A stretch of DNA of 64,000 nucleotides from Adineta vaga (taxonomy: Eukaryota; Rotifera), in the NCBI GenBank assembly GCA_021613535.1, contig CP075493.1, forward strand, positions 12,524,001-12,588,000, in the 5' to 3' direction. A program made the translations under genes and the position numbers. Shown here one piece after another: positions 1-11,374 of the stretch (the stretch's first letter is position 1; every line of letters starts with the position of its first letter). A model generated the notes under the pieces. It was not told where the DNA came from. It was given only the letters and a program-made list of their open reading frames with translations, and searched no databases.

Positions 1-1328
1 TGTTCGTATCTCATATACATCCTTCATGCATCTTTAATCTTTCTCTTCCTATAAAACATATATCCGCCTTTTCTTTACTTTTCTTCTTATACACCTATGT
101 TACATTACGCCCTAACTGATCATCAATGAAAACAGACATCCTTTTTATTTTATAATTGTATTGTTGCAAATATATTTATCATAGTCTTATTTCTTTTTCA
201 TTATCTTTCCCTTTTCATGTTCTTTCGTTGGTCATGTTGGAGAAGCATACAAACATATGCTTTCCCTGAAACAATGCGAAATGTGATATGAAAATTTTAA
301 AAAAAGAGGTGAAGTTCTATTAACGTTAAAGTTTCTTCTACATAAATTCATCATAATTATTTTATTGTTGTTGTGTTTCTTTTCAAATGAAATTCATCGG
401 TATCGTTACTTGTGTTGAAAAAAGTCTTTGTATCACTATGGTTTTCATACAAAAATATCTTATAAATAAGAATATTACGGAGTCAAATAGAAATATTTCC
501 TTATTAATATAGCATATATAAATTCATGGTTTTCTAGTTATTACTCATGTGTATGCTGTCAGTGGCGATAAATATATAACCTTTCATGGTAATATCAGAG
601 TATTGTCATTTCTTTCTCTTTTTCTTCTCATATAAACTTAGGTTCTATTGTGAGACAGCTCAATTAACAACTATACAGTAGACGAAGCATTCTGTAGCCT
701 GTACAAAAATTGATTGAATGAATACGAGTCTGTTGTTCATATGAACAAAACATAATCCAACGATTCAATAGTGCACCGAAGAAGAGGAAAAAACGAACAG
801 GCGCTTGATGTACAACTCTATTGATATGTTGTGCAAGCGTTATAGGTATGATATTATTGCTACATCTACTCTCCTCACCGGCTCATCTTTCGTCACGACA
901 AAGAAATTTACTGTAGAATTATCTCAGCTGAACAAGTTACTCATTTTGCTTTTACTTCTTTTTTTACATGAAGCTTATGTTCTTCAATAAGTAATATAAA
1001 GTTGTTCATTCAACAATTTTCCAAGTCGAAATTTTTCCTTTCAAACTTATTTCTATTTTGTTTTCGATACATAAGTTTTAATAAATCGAGCTTAGAAAGT
1101 ATTTTGATGAAATGCAATTTAAAAGAATGTGACTTCTCATAACCCAGTGCGTTCTAATTCATATAGTCGATAATCATTGAAGAGGATTTCAACTTCTGCA
1201 GATAAAAGATTAGAAATATCTTAAGAAAATCACGACAAAAATAGCAATGACTAACATAGAATAACAAGTCATTATATGTATCTGCGTACATACAGATAGT
1301 TTAGATTAAAATTTTAATCAAGAGAAAC
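1..1328. other. Intergenic, nothing supported
   Basis: AT-rich sequence with many short homopolymer runs. The only open frame of note (805-990, 61 codons) has no recognisable domain, no splice context and low-complexity composition, so I do not call it. The last 8 bases (1321-1328) are the left target-site duplication of the adjacent MITE. Confidence 0.6.
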
Positions 1329-1400
1329 CAGGGGCGTCCCGAGGGTGGGGGGCGCGTGGGGCGTAACGCCCCCTGCTTTTGACACCTCGGGACACCCCTG
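1329..1400. mobile_element. 72-bp hAT-type MITE with 8-bp target-site duplication
   Basis: A strikingly GC-rich island in AT-rich DNA. Its ends form a terminal inverted repeat: the left 16 bases CAGGGGCGTCCCGAGG match the reverse complement of the right end at 15 of 16 positions. The middle carries an inner hairpin (GGGGCGTAACGCCCC). The element is flanked by a perfect 8-bp direct repeat AGAGAAAC at 1321-1328 and 1401-1408. A CAGGG start and an 8-bp duplication are known hallmarks of hAT-superfamily transposition. It is far too short to encode anything, so it must have been moved by a transposase encoded elsewhere. Confidence 0.85.
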
Positions 1401-1408
1401 AGAGAAAC

Positions 1409-1877
1409 TAATGTTTTTCATAAAAGAAACGAGAAAGTACTTGTATCTAAATAGAGACAAGCATCCCAATGCTTCTTTACAGGAATACTATAAAATAAGA
1501 AATCACCCGCTGAGATAGAATTTTCAAAATTCATTCAAAGTCATATAATCCACATCCTTGAGATTTTATAGAGACGATTTGTTCTACACCTGAAATATCT
1601 TCTCCCTTTGTCGTTGTGTTTGTCAGTACTTTCTTCCCACCTTCTCTTTTTCACAACTATGATTTCTATAATAAGTCAGCTCTATTTTAATCCAGTTTGT
1701 CTTGTAATTGAATTTGTTTTCAAAAAGATGACAAGCAACAAGAAATGAATTAGATTTATGCGCTTGACAGCCGACAGTGATTATTAAATATCATTCTGGA
1801 CAAAAAAATATTGTGAAGGAAGTAAGAATTGTTTATCAATTGCTCGAAAGTATTTCTATCTTCTCATTCATTTCCAA
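1409..1877. other. Upstream region of the GPCR gene
   Basis: AT-rich, no coding evidence. It must contain the promoter and 5' leader of the GPCR gene that starts at 1878, but I see no convincing TATA box or splice acceptor. Confidence 0.5.
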
Positions 1878-2816
1878 ATGGACTACATTCAAACATTACT
1901 ATCAGTACAGACATATTTATACAGAATAGGTGGTGCAATTATAATGGTTGCTGGATGTCTAGGTTGTATACTCAGTTTAATGATCTTTTCAAAGAAGAAT
2001 CTTCGCAAAAATCCATGTTCATTCTATTTTATTGCATACAATTTTGCCAATCTTTGTCAACTCACTCTGTTACATATGCAGGGAATGTTAGCATACGGTT
2101 ACAATATCGATATTTCAACATTCAACGACAGTTTCTGTCGTATCGATTGTTATCTAGGATATGTATTGGATATTCTCAGTCCATTCTATCTGATTTTAGC
2201 CTCCATCGATCGAATGGTAGTCACTTCACGAGATGCACGTATACGCCGTCATAGTACTCATCAACTTGCCTATAAATGCATTATTGGTGGCTCAATAGTT
2301 TGGATGTTAATCCACTCTCATACATTAATCTTCTTCAAAGTGATCGAGATCATCCCAAGCTATTTGGTATGTTATTCCGATTCGGATATATATTTAGCAT
2401 TTATAAATTACTATGCATTAGTGAAAACTATCTTAATACCAATAGTGATGCTGATTTGTGAAGTATTTACAATAAAACATATTCGATCAACACATCGTGC
2501 GACAGTTGTTCCTGCATCAACAGCAATTGGTAGTGCTGTCAATCCTACACGTTCGAAAGATCGTCAACTAATTGGAATTGTATTGATCAATGCCAGTGTT
2601 TACATCATTTTTACTTTGGTTCCTGTCAGCGTTGCTATCTACAAACAAATCACTCAGTATCAAAACAAAAGTTTCGTAGAAAGTCAAGTGGATTCATTTT
2701 TGACAAGTATAAGCTCTTTTATTTATTTTATACCAATTTCAGTTAGTTTTTACATTAATTTAATTGTATCGAAAACCTTTCGAAATGAAATGAAAAATAT
2801 ACTTTTGTGCAATTAG
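1878..2816 (+). CDS. Class A (rhodopsin-like) G-protein-coupled receptor
   Basis: Single-exon 312-residue protein with seven hydrophobic segments, the usual length for a minimal class A receptor with short tails. Visible landmarks are the conserved Cys at the start of helix 3 (SFCRIDC), a DRY-like motif at the end of helix 3 (SIDRM), and a helix 7 segment (PISVSFYINL) in place of the canonical NPxxY. A short basic cytoplasmic tail follows. It should sit in the plasma membrane and couple to heterotrimeric G proteins. The ligand cannot be deduced; peptide-receptor-like families of this form are expanded in small invertebrates. The start is the first Met before helix 1. A second receptor of this general type lies at 43392. 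Confidence 0.85.
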   Translation: MDYIQTLLSVQTYLYRIGGAIIMVAGCLGCILSLMIFSKKNLRKNPCSFYFIAYNFANLCQLTLLHMQGMLAYGYNIDISTFNDSFCRIDCYLGYVLDILSPFYLILASIDRMVVTSRDARIRRHSTHQLAYKCIIGGSIVWMLIHSHTLIFFKVIEIIPSYLVCYSDSDIYLAFINYYALVKTILIPIVMLICEVFTIKHIRSTHRATVVPASTAIGSAVNPTRSKDRQLIGIVLINASVYIIFTLVPVSVAIYKQITQYQNKSFVESQVDSFLTSISSFIYFIPISVSFYINLIVSKTFRNEMKNILLCN

Positions 2817-2895
2817 ACTATTCCATATTCAAGAGAACATTATAATCAGTCCAATATTGTGACCTCTCCTTGCTTGCTTTTGTCATCAAAGTTTC

Positions 2896-2901
2896 AATAA
2901 A
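2896..2901 (+). terminator. Poly(A) signal AATAAA of the GPCR gene
   Basis: Canonical AATAAA 80 bases after the GPCR stop codon, the usual place for 3'-end processing of a short 3' UTR. Confidence 0.55.
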
Positions 2902-3117
2902 AACTGCCAATATAATTATTCTGCCTTTTTTCTTACTTGTTCTTATAATAAATGGAATATAAGCAATACAAGAATATCAGTCTTAGATAAAAATTGATTC
3001 TCTTTCAAATAAGTATTTTAGGGAAATAATATAATGAAAATACGCAACTGTAACTTAAATTTACATGAAAGCAATACAAAAAATATCACATTTATGTCTT
3101 GTTGGTTTTCAAGATGA

Positions 3118-4312
3118 TTATTGATTAACATAAATGAAGCGTTGAATTTTCGGTGGGAATTTTCGTCTTTTTGTTCGTTGATTCCATCTTCTTCTTCGTC
3201 TTTGTATTCTTTCTAATTGATCGCTTGCTGGATCAATACCAAAACAGTATTTCAATGTATCCATCACAACAAGAAATAAGCAAACACATCCAACCATAAA
3301 ATAGCATAGATAACCAAATGATTTTGTTGTGATTTCATGTGCAACTAAACTTCGTGAAGCAATTTCACAATGATTACCAGAATAACTTGTACTCAAACAT
3401 TCACATTTATAGTCACCCACTAATGGTCGACATACACCATGGTTGGCACATGTGACATTTTCACAGTGATTTACTTTTCTTTCACAATGATCCCCAGTCC
3501 ATCCTGATTGACATACACATTCAAATGTGGTATTCGATGTTTCATTACAATGACCTAAACAAAGAAAAAACAATATTTTCTTCTTCTACTTCTAGAAATC
3601 ATAGTGTGTATGTCTATGAAAATACGATACCATTATTCCAACATGAATTTGACTGACATGGCCGATGATCATATTCACATGTTGAACCATTGAAACCTTG
3701 TAAACATAAACAAGAATAAGTATTCATGATGGTATTGTTATCGACACAAGTGCCATTATTTTGACAAGGTTTCATCATTTGACAAGGTGTTGCTGAGATG
3801 TTACATGTGAGACCAATTGTATGTTGTCCACAAACTGGTACAGTCATGATTGATGAAGGTGGATGACCTGAGACAATAGAGAAAATATATATTAAAGAGA
3901 GGAGAAAGAGGTATTAGATAGGTGAACCTGTAGTTAATTGATTCGTTGATGATATCATAGTCGAACTATGTTGTGTTGTTATTGTTGTTTCTATAGAGAA
4001 GATAAAAGTGAGATACAATTTGAAGTGACAATGAAGAGAGAGATGGAATACCTGTTTGATAAAGTAGACTGGTTCCTTTTGATGAGAGTGTTGATTGTAC
4101 GAGAAGCGATGTATGCTCGACTACATAGGTTAACTTACGGTATGGTAAAAAGCGATGAGAATTTACCTTTGATGACGGACGTGGAGAATGATTGTTGTGT
4201 TGTAGACTGATCTAAAGAAAAACATTTGACGATTCTCAAACTATTTCGTTTTTCAAAAGCTCTGCTATATTTACCACATAAGCGTGTTGATAACAGAAAT
4301 TTTTGAATACGA
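3118..4312 (-). repeat. Segmental duplicate A (partner at 21442-22520)
   Basis: The 3' part of the NHL-EGF gene, introns included, is almost identical to 21442-22520 in the same orientation about 18 kb away. Identity starts abruptly inside the NHL exon (after the shared plus-strand string ending TTGAATACGA near 4312) and fades towards the stop codon. It covers the linker exons, their introns, the EGF exon and most of the last exon. Confidence 0.9.
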
Positions 4313-7300
4313 CTATTATTTTGATCAACAGCATATATATTTCCGCGCGCATCAAAAGCCATACTCCATGGAAATAATAATTCCTTTGAAGCTGAATTAC
4401 TTCCATTACATCCAATAATACATTGTAAAGTGTTTTGTGTCGATCTAACAATGCGATGATTATTACTATCGACTATATACAAATACTTGTTGCCATCTAG
4501 CACAACACTACTCGGACCATTTAATAATGGACTACTTGCTCTCGCTGTGCCATTGGTGTTCCCTGATTGAAAAACTAAAACTCGATCGTTTCCATAATCT
4601 GCAACGTATAAATCAAAGTTGTCATCAACAAAGATTCCAGCAGGATTCGAGAGTCTATCCAATGTCGAATCAGCAGTGCCATTTCCAGCAACAATCGCCG
4701 ATATATCTACACGAGGATCATCTAACCATCGTTTTATGACTTTATGAAGTGAATGGACGGAGCAGTACAGTGAATTACTGATATCAACAAAGAGACCGTA
4801 ACAGGATGAATTAACATACATGACCGGAATGCTAATATTTGTATCTACCTTCCATTGATCGACAGTGCCATTCGCATCACCATTATCAACCAAAATATCA
4901 CCATTAATGGCAACATAAACAGATGCTGGAATAGTGATGTTGTTCAATATTTCTTTTCTTATGTTCATAGAACCGTTCAGCGAAATTTGTATTTTGCTTG
5001 TTTGTCCATGAAAAATATAGATTGAATTATTTTTCGTAATAAACATTGCGACAGGTTTGCTATCAGTCGTAGTTATATTCATAAATGTTGTTGTATTCTC
5101 ATCCCAAGTTGCGAATGAACAAAACCTCAGTTGGTTGTATGATGTCGCTACAAAATAGAAAAACAGAAGTAGACGTGCATCGTTTGAAGATTCTGATAAA
5201 AGAAGCGTTTACCTTTTGTATTATTCAACAGGAGAAACTTTTCAACTAAACTACTATTCCGATCAGTAACATAAATGTTTCCACGAACATCAAAAGCCAT
5301 ACTCCAAGGATATGATAATACACTTGAACCTGAACTAATTTCATAACAACCAATAATGCATCGAAATTCGTTTTGAGTCGATCTGATAACTCGATGATTA
5401 TTACTGTCGACTATATACAAATATTTGTTGCCATCTAACACAACACTACTTGGACCATTTAATAATGGACTACTTGCTCTCGTTGTGCCATTGATGTTCC
5501 CTGATTGAAAAACTAAAACTCGATCGTTTCCATAATCTGCAACGTACAATTCAAAGTTGTCATCAACAAAGATTCCAGCAGGATTCGAGAGTCTGTCCAA
5601 TGTCGAATCAGCAGTGCCATTTCCAGCAACAATTGCCGATATATCTACACGAGGATCATCTAACCATCGTTTTATGACTTTATGAAGCGAATGGACGGAA
5701 CAGTACAGTGAATTACTGATATCAACAAAGAGACCATAACAGGATGAATTAACATACATGACCGGAATGCTAGTATTTGTATGTACCGTCCATTGATCGA
5801 CAGTGCCATTCGCATCACCATTATCAACCAAAATGTCATCGTTTAAAGTAATAAATATAGAGGTTGGATGGATCAGACTATTGTATGTTATGCTCTGTGC
5901 ATGAATAGATTTATTAAACCAGATTTGTAGTAGACTATTGTTACGATCAACGGCATAGACGGAGTCAACTTGATCCAAAAAAATACCATAAAGTTCGCTA
6001 CTGCCTGTATCATTAATTCTGAAACTAACTTGTGTCGGATTCCAAGTAGCTAATGAATTCAAGTTTGGTTCATTATATGAGATATCTAAACAATAACAGT
6101 GAAAAACTGAATGTGACGTTACAACTGATTCTTTTGAGACTTACTCATTGTATTATTTAACAGGAAAAACTTTTCGACTGAACTACTATTCCGAGCAGTA
6201 ACGTATATATTTCCACGAATATCAAAAGCCATACTCCAAGGATATGATAATACACTTGAACCTGAACTAATTTCATAACAACCAATAATGCATCGAAATT
6301 CGTTTTGAGTCGATCTGATAACTCGATGATTATTACTGTCGACTATATACAAATATTTGTTGCCATCTAACACAACACTACTTGGACCATTTAATAATGG
6401 ACTACTTGCTCTCGTTGTGCCATTGATGTTCCCTGATTGAAAAACTAAAACTCGATCGTTTCCATAATCTGCAACGTACAATTCAAAGTTGTCATCAACA
6501 AAGATTCCAGCAGGATTCGAGAGTCTGTCCAATGTCGAATCAGCAGTGCCATTTCCAGCAACAATTGCCGATATATCTACATCAAGATCATCTAACCATC
6601 GTTTTATGACTTTATGAAGTGAATAGATGGAACAGTACAATGTATTAGTGATATCAACAAAGAGGCCATAACAGGATGAATTAATATACATGACCGGAAT
6701 GCTAATATTTGTATGTACCGTCCATTGATCGACAGTGCCGTTCGCATCACCATTATCAACCAAAATATCACCATTGATGGCGATATAGATGGCTGCTGGG
6801 TTTGTAAAATTCTCGAATACGGTTTTTGTCGCATTAGGGTTTTCTTCAAACCACACTTCAATCTTAGCATTTGCTCGATCAGCAACATAGATCGAACTAT
6901 TTTTAGTTACGAAAATATTGAGAATATTTGTACCAACTGTATTATCCGTCTTGAAAGTGATTCTATTAAAATTCCAAGTAGCTAACTTATCGAAGTTTGG
7001 CTGATTGTGCGAGATGCCTAAATGATTACAGTGAAGAGTTATTTTCGAAGTTGAAAGAATCTTTTAGAATTTACCCATAGTATTATTTAGTAACAAAAAT
7101 TTTCTGATTTGATTTTTATGTCGATCAACAACATATATATTTCCACGAGCATCAAAAGCCATACTCCAAGGACATGATAATACACTTGAACCTGAACTAA
7201 TTTCATAACAACCAATAATGCATCGAAATCCGTTTTGAGTCGATCTAACAATGCGATGATTATTACTGTCGACTATATACAAATATTTGTTGCCATCTAA

Positions 7301-8181
7301 CACAACACTACTTGGACCATTTAATAATGGACTACTTGCTCTCGTTGTGCCATTGATGTTCCCTGATTGAAAAACTAACACTCGATCGTTTCCATAATCT
7401 GCAACGTACAATTCAAAGTTGTCATCAACAAAGATTCCAGCAGGATTCGAGAGTCTGTCCGATGTCGAATCAGCAGTACCATTTCCAGCAACTGTTGTCA
7501 ATGTCGTTGTATTAATACTATCTCTTAACGATCGCTTTACGACTTTATGAAGTGAATAGATGGAACAATACAATGTATTAGTGATATCAACAAAGAGACC
7601 GTAACAGGATGAATTAACATACATGACAGGAATGCTAATATTTGTATGTACCATCCATTGATAGACAGTACCATTTGCATCACCATTATCAACGAAAATA
7701 TCGCCATTGTTAGCAACAAATATAGCTGTTGAGTTCGTGAAATTGTGGGCGATGATGTCAATAAAATTCAGATTGTGGTCAGGCCACACTCGAATTCGAT
7801 TATTTCTTCGATCGACGATATAGACAGAATCATTTCTAGTAATAAACATGCTGTAGGATTCTGTAGCAATTGTTTCATTCGTTGGAAAAGTGGCTGGAAT
7901 AGTATCCCAAGTAGATGATACAGTAAAGTTTGGTCGATTAAAAGAAATAACTAAATAAAAGAAATATTTTATTATATTCAAAGAACCAAAGACAGTACTT
8001 TCTGAAGTACTGATCGTTGAAGTAGTTGTTTGTTCTGTTGTCTCTTCCGTAGTGATTGTTGCAACTAAAAAAATGAAAACTATACTAGTACAGCTCAACG
8101 AAAGTTTTTTTTAGATCATTCACTTGAAATGTCTGCTATGCTAAACAAAATCAGCCATACTATGCAGTCATAAATTGACAT
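3118..8181 (-). CDS. Secreted/membrane protein: four NHL-repeat units, Ser/Thr linkers, EGF domains, TM
   Basis: Hand-built 11-exon gene, about 1493 residues, all joins in phase. Exons run 8181-8124, 8064-7987, 7950-7075, 7017-6145, 6085-5213, 5147-4275, 4211-4167, 4120-4052, 3990-3928, 3867-3631 and 3554-3118. The second exon could instead end at 7999, also in frame. Exon 1 encodes a signal peptide (MSIYDCIVWLILFSIADIS), followed by a Thr-rich stretch. Four successive exons of 876, 873, 873 and 873 bp each encode one 291-292-residue NHL beta-propeller unit (YVADYGNDRV and IVDSNNHR motifs, many N-glycosylation sequons). Three short Ser/Thr-rich exons follow, then EGF-like domains (CxCxxGFxGxxCE pattern), one TM segment near the C-terminus (YFMVGCVCLFLVV) and a short Arg-rich cytoplasmic tail. 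Likely a cell-surface adhesion or recognition protein; no ligand can be named. Confidence 0.85.
4275..7950 (-). repeat. Four tandem near-identical NHL exons
   Basis: Four in-phase exons of almost the same length (876 or 873 bp) repeat the same NHL unit. Stretches of about 350 bp around 5290-5640, 6230-6570 and 7160-7480 are nearly base-identical, including synonymous sites, while the first 150 bp of each exon are well diverged. This pattern indicates tandem exon duplication followed by homogenisation of the central part of the unit. Confidence 0.85.
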
Positions 8182-9115
8182 CATCATCATCAATTGAAGT
8201 TTTCATATATGATTCTATATAAAATGATAAGAGTCAATACTCACGAGAAAAAACGTTGTTTGTCTTACGTAGGTGTATACATTTTCGTGTCTTAACTTTA
8301 ATTTTTCTTATTTGACTTCCTTGTTCATTTTGAAACAGTTTTTAAGAAATGTGTTAAAAAATAATCATTAGCAAACAATTTATTTTCTTCTCGGGTGTTA
8401 AGAAAAAGATTTTGTCGATATAAATTGGTCCGAAAAAGAGTGAATAAGAAAAACAAATATTGGACAGAAATCTATTTGAACATTATGGTAAGTCATGAAT
8501 AGCTGTTTTTGATGAAAACTATTGATGTTAGCAACGATAGTATTGTTTGATTTGTTTGCATGAACTTTTTTCTTATTCTTTAGTAATGGTAAACATAGAT
8601 AGAAATAGATACATTTGAATAAAACTGAATTGATTTTTTTATTGGACAAAAGTAAATATATATTCCCGTTGAAAAGTAATAAAAAAAACCATTAATTTCA
8701 TTGTTTTCAGAGAATATTTCCCATTCCGCGACGCTGAACATTGCGGAATCAGTCTCTAGCCATTCACAGGAACTCCAATACTTTCCGGAATTCGAATCCC
8801 AATCGAATTCCATTTAATTCTGTATCGGAATTGCTCGTTTATATATCGATCGATCTTCGAACAGAATACAATACATAAATTATTTCACGACTATATAGTC
8901 TGAATCTATTGAAGTAAATAATGAAAATCTTAGCAAAATTAAGTGCATAGATAGAAACATGAGATGCTAATCATTTTAGTAGCTAAAAATGAAGAATAAC
9001 ATAATTCCAGAAAAAAGCAAAATGTTAGTGAAGTGTGATTAAAATAAAAATAATGTGTCTGTTTTAGTCTATAATGTCTTGCTGATGATTTTGATTTTGT
9101 CAGAATATTATTATT
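8182..9115. other. Intergenic
   Basis: No gene supported. Around 8700-8830 the base composition rises in GC and includes an imperfect palindrome (GGAATTCGAAT...ATCGAATTCC at 8787-8811). A frame across 8580-8813 reads as protein-like in its first third but has no recognisable family. Confidence 0.45.
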
Positions 9116-10135
9116 TTAACCAGTAACGCTTTTTATCCAATCTTCGTATGATGCTACACGTGTGAACACGTTAGGTGTCGCACCACTTCCCGACGTTTTA
9201 CAATCACGTAGAAAACTAGTTATGCCTGATACAACATATTGATTTTGATATTTAGATAGAAGAGGCCCACCAAGGTCACCTGAACATACGGAACTACTAT
9301 TGACCACCAACGTTCACAGTCACAAACGACTTTCGTATAAGATTGTTGAAGAACGTTATTAAGTACGCCATTGTTGGGAATCGCTTTCGGTAGTTGAAAC
9401 TTTATTATGCATACCAGCAATTAATGTACCATCCGATGGATTAATTGTTCCAATACATTGAGCAGAAGTAATTGCATAATCCTTGTTGATCAAAGTTGCA
9501 TCACACAGATAACAGAGAACACTAGTTCCTTGAATTCTTTTCTCTTGGTAATAGAGCATCTGTATCAAACATAGATTAAACTAGTTTGTACATCATTTCA
9601 ATACTTATCCAAGGCCAAGAGTTAGCAATAGCATCTGTTCCACTAAAGATTCGTCTGATTATTTTAGCTCATGGTTTAATACTTTGTATGCCACACACAC
9701 GTAGTACTAGTCATAGTTGACGTTGGTGGTAACGTGATTTCATTTGCTGAACAATTGTAGAATTGTCGAATTTCTTGAATATCAATATAGCACTCATACC
9801 GGGACGGTTTCCAATCTTAACGTTAGGTTGAAGTGGTTCGATTGTTGGTAAACCATTAACAGAAAATTGATTCACTGCATAGTGCATCACAGACTGGTAA
9901 TCATAGGAAATATTTTGAGTATCAACTTGAGTACTATTATACTTGTCAACGTTAAATAGCATTACTATGAATAAGAAATAACGTTCAATAAAACGATGTA
10001 CATAGCATAACAAATGCTTACATGGATCAGTATTAGCTGTATTGACTCGAACATAGAAATCTTGATCAGGAACTTCTATTCTCTCCTTGACATCAAGTAA
10101 AACTTCATAGAAATCTGATTGTTTTTATTTATTTC
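9116..10135 (-). pseudogene. Astacin metalloprotease plus trypsin-like protease pseudogene
   Basis: Read on the minus strand, 10135-9740 contains the C-terminal part of an astacin domain with the Met-turn (YDYQSVMHY) and the following FSVNGLPTI segment. From about 9690 it continues into a chymotrypsin-fold domain: a CGIQSIKP linker, an activation-site-like IFSGTDAIANSWPW, then CDATLINKDYAITSAQC and SVCSGDLGGPLL. The gene is broken: there is an in-frame TGA at 9669-9671 between the two domains, several frame changes (near 9780, 9560, 9370 and 9300), and no N-terminal astacin zinc motif. Two catalytic residues are also replaced: the His of TAAHC is Gln, and the Ser of GDSGG is Leu. It probably derives from a secreted astacin-trypsin protein; the ends are approximate. 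Confidence 0.75.
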
Positions 10136-10264
10136 TAGAAAGATCTTGATCTGATAACACGCAGACGGACAACTATGTTTTATTGAAGCGAGATGAATGG
10201 TTAGTTACATTGAAAATGCACAGAATACGTTTTACAAATATTGAAGAAACGAAAACTTCTGAAA

Positions 10265-11336
10265 TCATTTCTCTCCAGGTTTATTTAATGTAGCAGGAAT
10301 AGTCCATTGAGTTATAAAACGTTTTGCTATGTCTCGTTGTCGACGCAATACAGAATAAATTCGATTGTATTGACTAACTGACAAGAGATCTTGAATTTCT
10401 GTAATCCAACTATCAATTTGTTCATTGGTAATAGCTGCAAAATGTTCTAATGTTTTACTGATTAAAGGTCGATCTTCTATCGGTAATTTATTAAGATATT
10501 CTTCAAACTGTTTTGACTTGTGTACTGGATCAAATTTCACGATAGATAGATGATTACTATGAAATTTCGATGCCATAGTACTAATACCACTAACTTTGCC
10601 CATACCAAAACTACTTGCATGATCAATGAAATGTATTTTACCTTTAATTTCATCATCATTTTCATCATTAATGTCAACTGTTTCTGGTATTGTTATTAGA
10701 ATATTATCTTGATTACGATCGACATTTTGTATAATATGATCAAATATATCCATTTCTTCCATAATTGCATTTTTCGATAGTATATCTCGTTTTTTCTTTG
10801 GTAAATCTTTGAATGTAACAGTTTTTTCATTTTCTTCTTCAGCATCAGCATGTAAAGTTGCTAATTTATTCTCATAAATGGCAATTTGTACTTCATTGAC
10901 AGGTAAGGCAAGTTCTTTACCTAAAACATACGCTAACCATTCATTAGCAGCACATAATGGTAATTCTTGAAGTTTAATTAAAATTCGTCGACCTTGAGGA
11001 TCACGTATCCATAGAGATGAACTGCTATAACCTTGATCAGAATTTTCTCCTTCTAATTTCCAATCCGATGTAATTTCCGTGAATGTTGGTTTGATAGAAC
11101 GATTTGTCGTTTGTTGTACCTTTGCTATTTGATTTTGTTTGACTAATCCTTTCTTCACTGCTTCTAAAACATAGTCACTTATATGTGTTCCTTTTGCACA
11201 CAAGTCGACCGTTTTCAATAAACCTTGAACCATGGCTTTGAAAGGACCTCGTAACCAACGAACGATATTATTTGAGAAACGTACTTTGTGATTAATCTGT
11301 AATTCTGCATTGGAATCGAGATATACGACCACTTTG

Positions 11337-11374
<38 letters not shown>

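Noticed and set aside
805-990. 61-codon plus-strand open frame
   Set aside because: Low complexity, no domain, no splice or promoter context.
1829-2254. 141-codon frame overlapping the GPCR
   Set aside because: Shadow of the real GPCR frame at 1878; composition unlike a protein.
3968-4210. Plus-strand frame opposite the NHL-EGF linker exons (and its copy at 22182-22415)
   Set aside because: Antisense to three small in-phase exons; conserved only because the whole block is duplicated.
7951-7986. 36-bp intron as the only reading of the second intron of the NHL-EGF gene
   Set aside because: A 48-bp alternative (donor at 7998) is equally in phase, so I do not claim an unusually short intron here.
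11338-11373. CRISPR-like or regulatory meaning for the CAT repeat
   Set aside because: Simple trinucleotide microsatellite inside a coding exon; no spacers.
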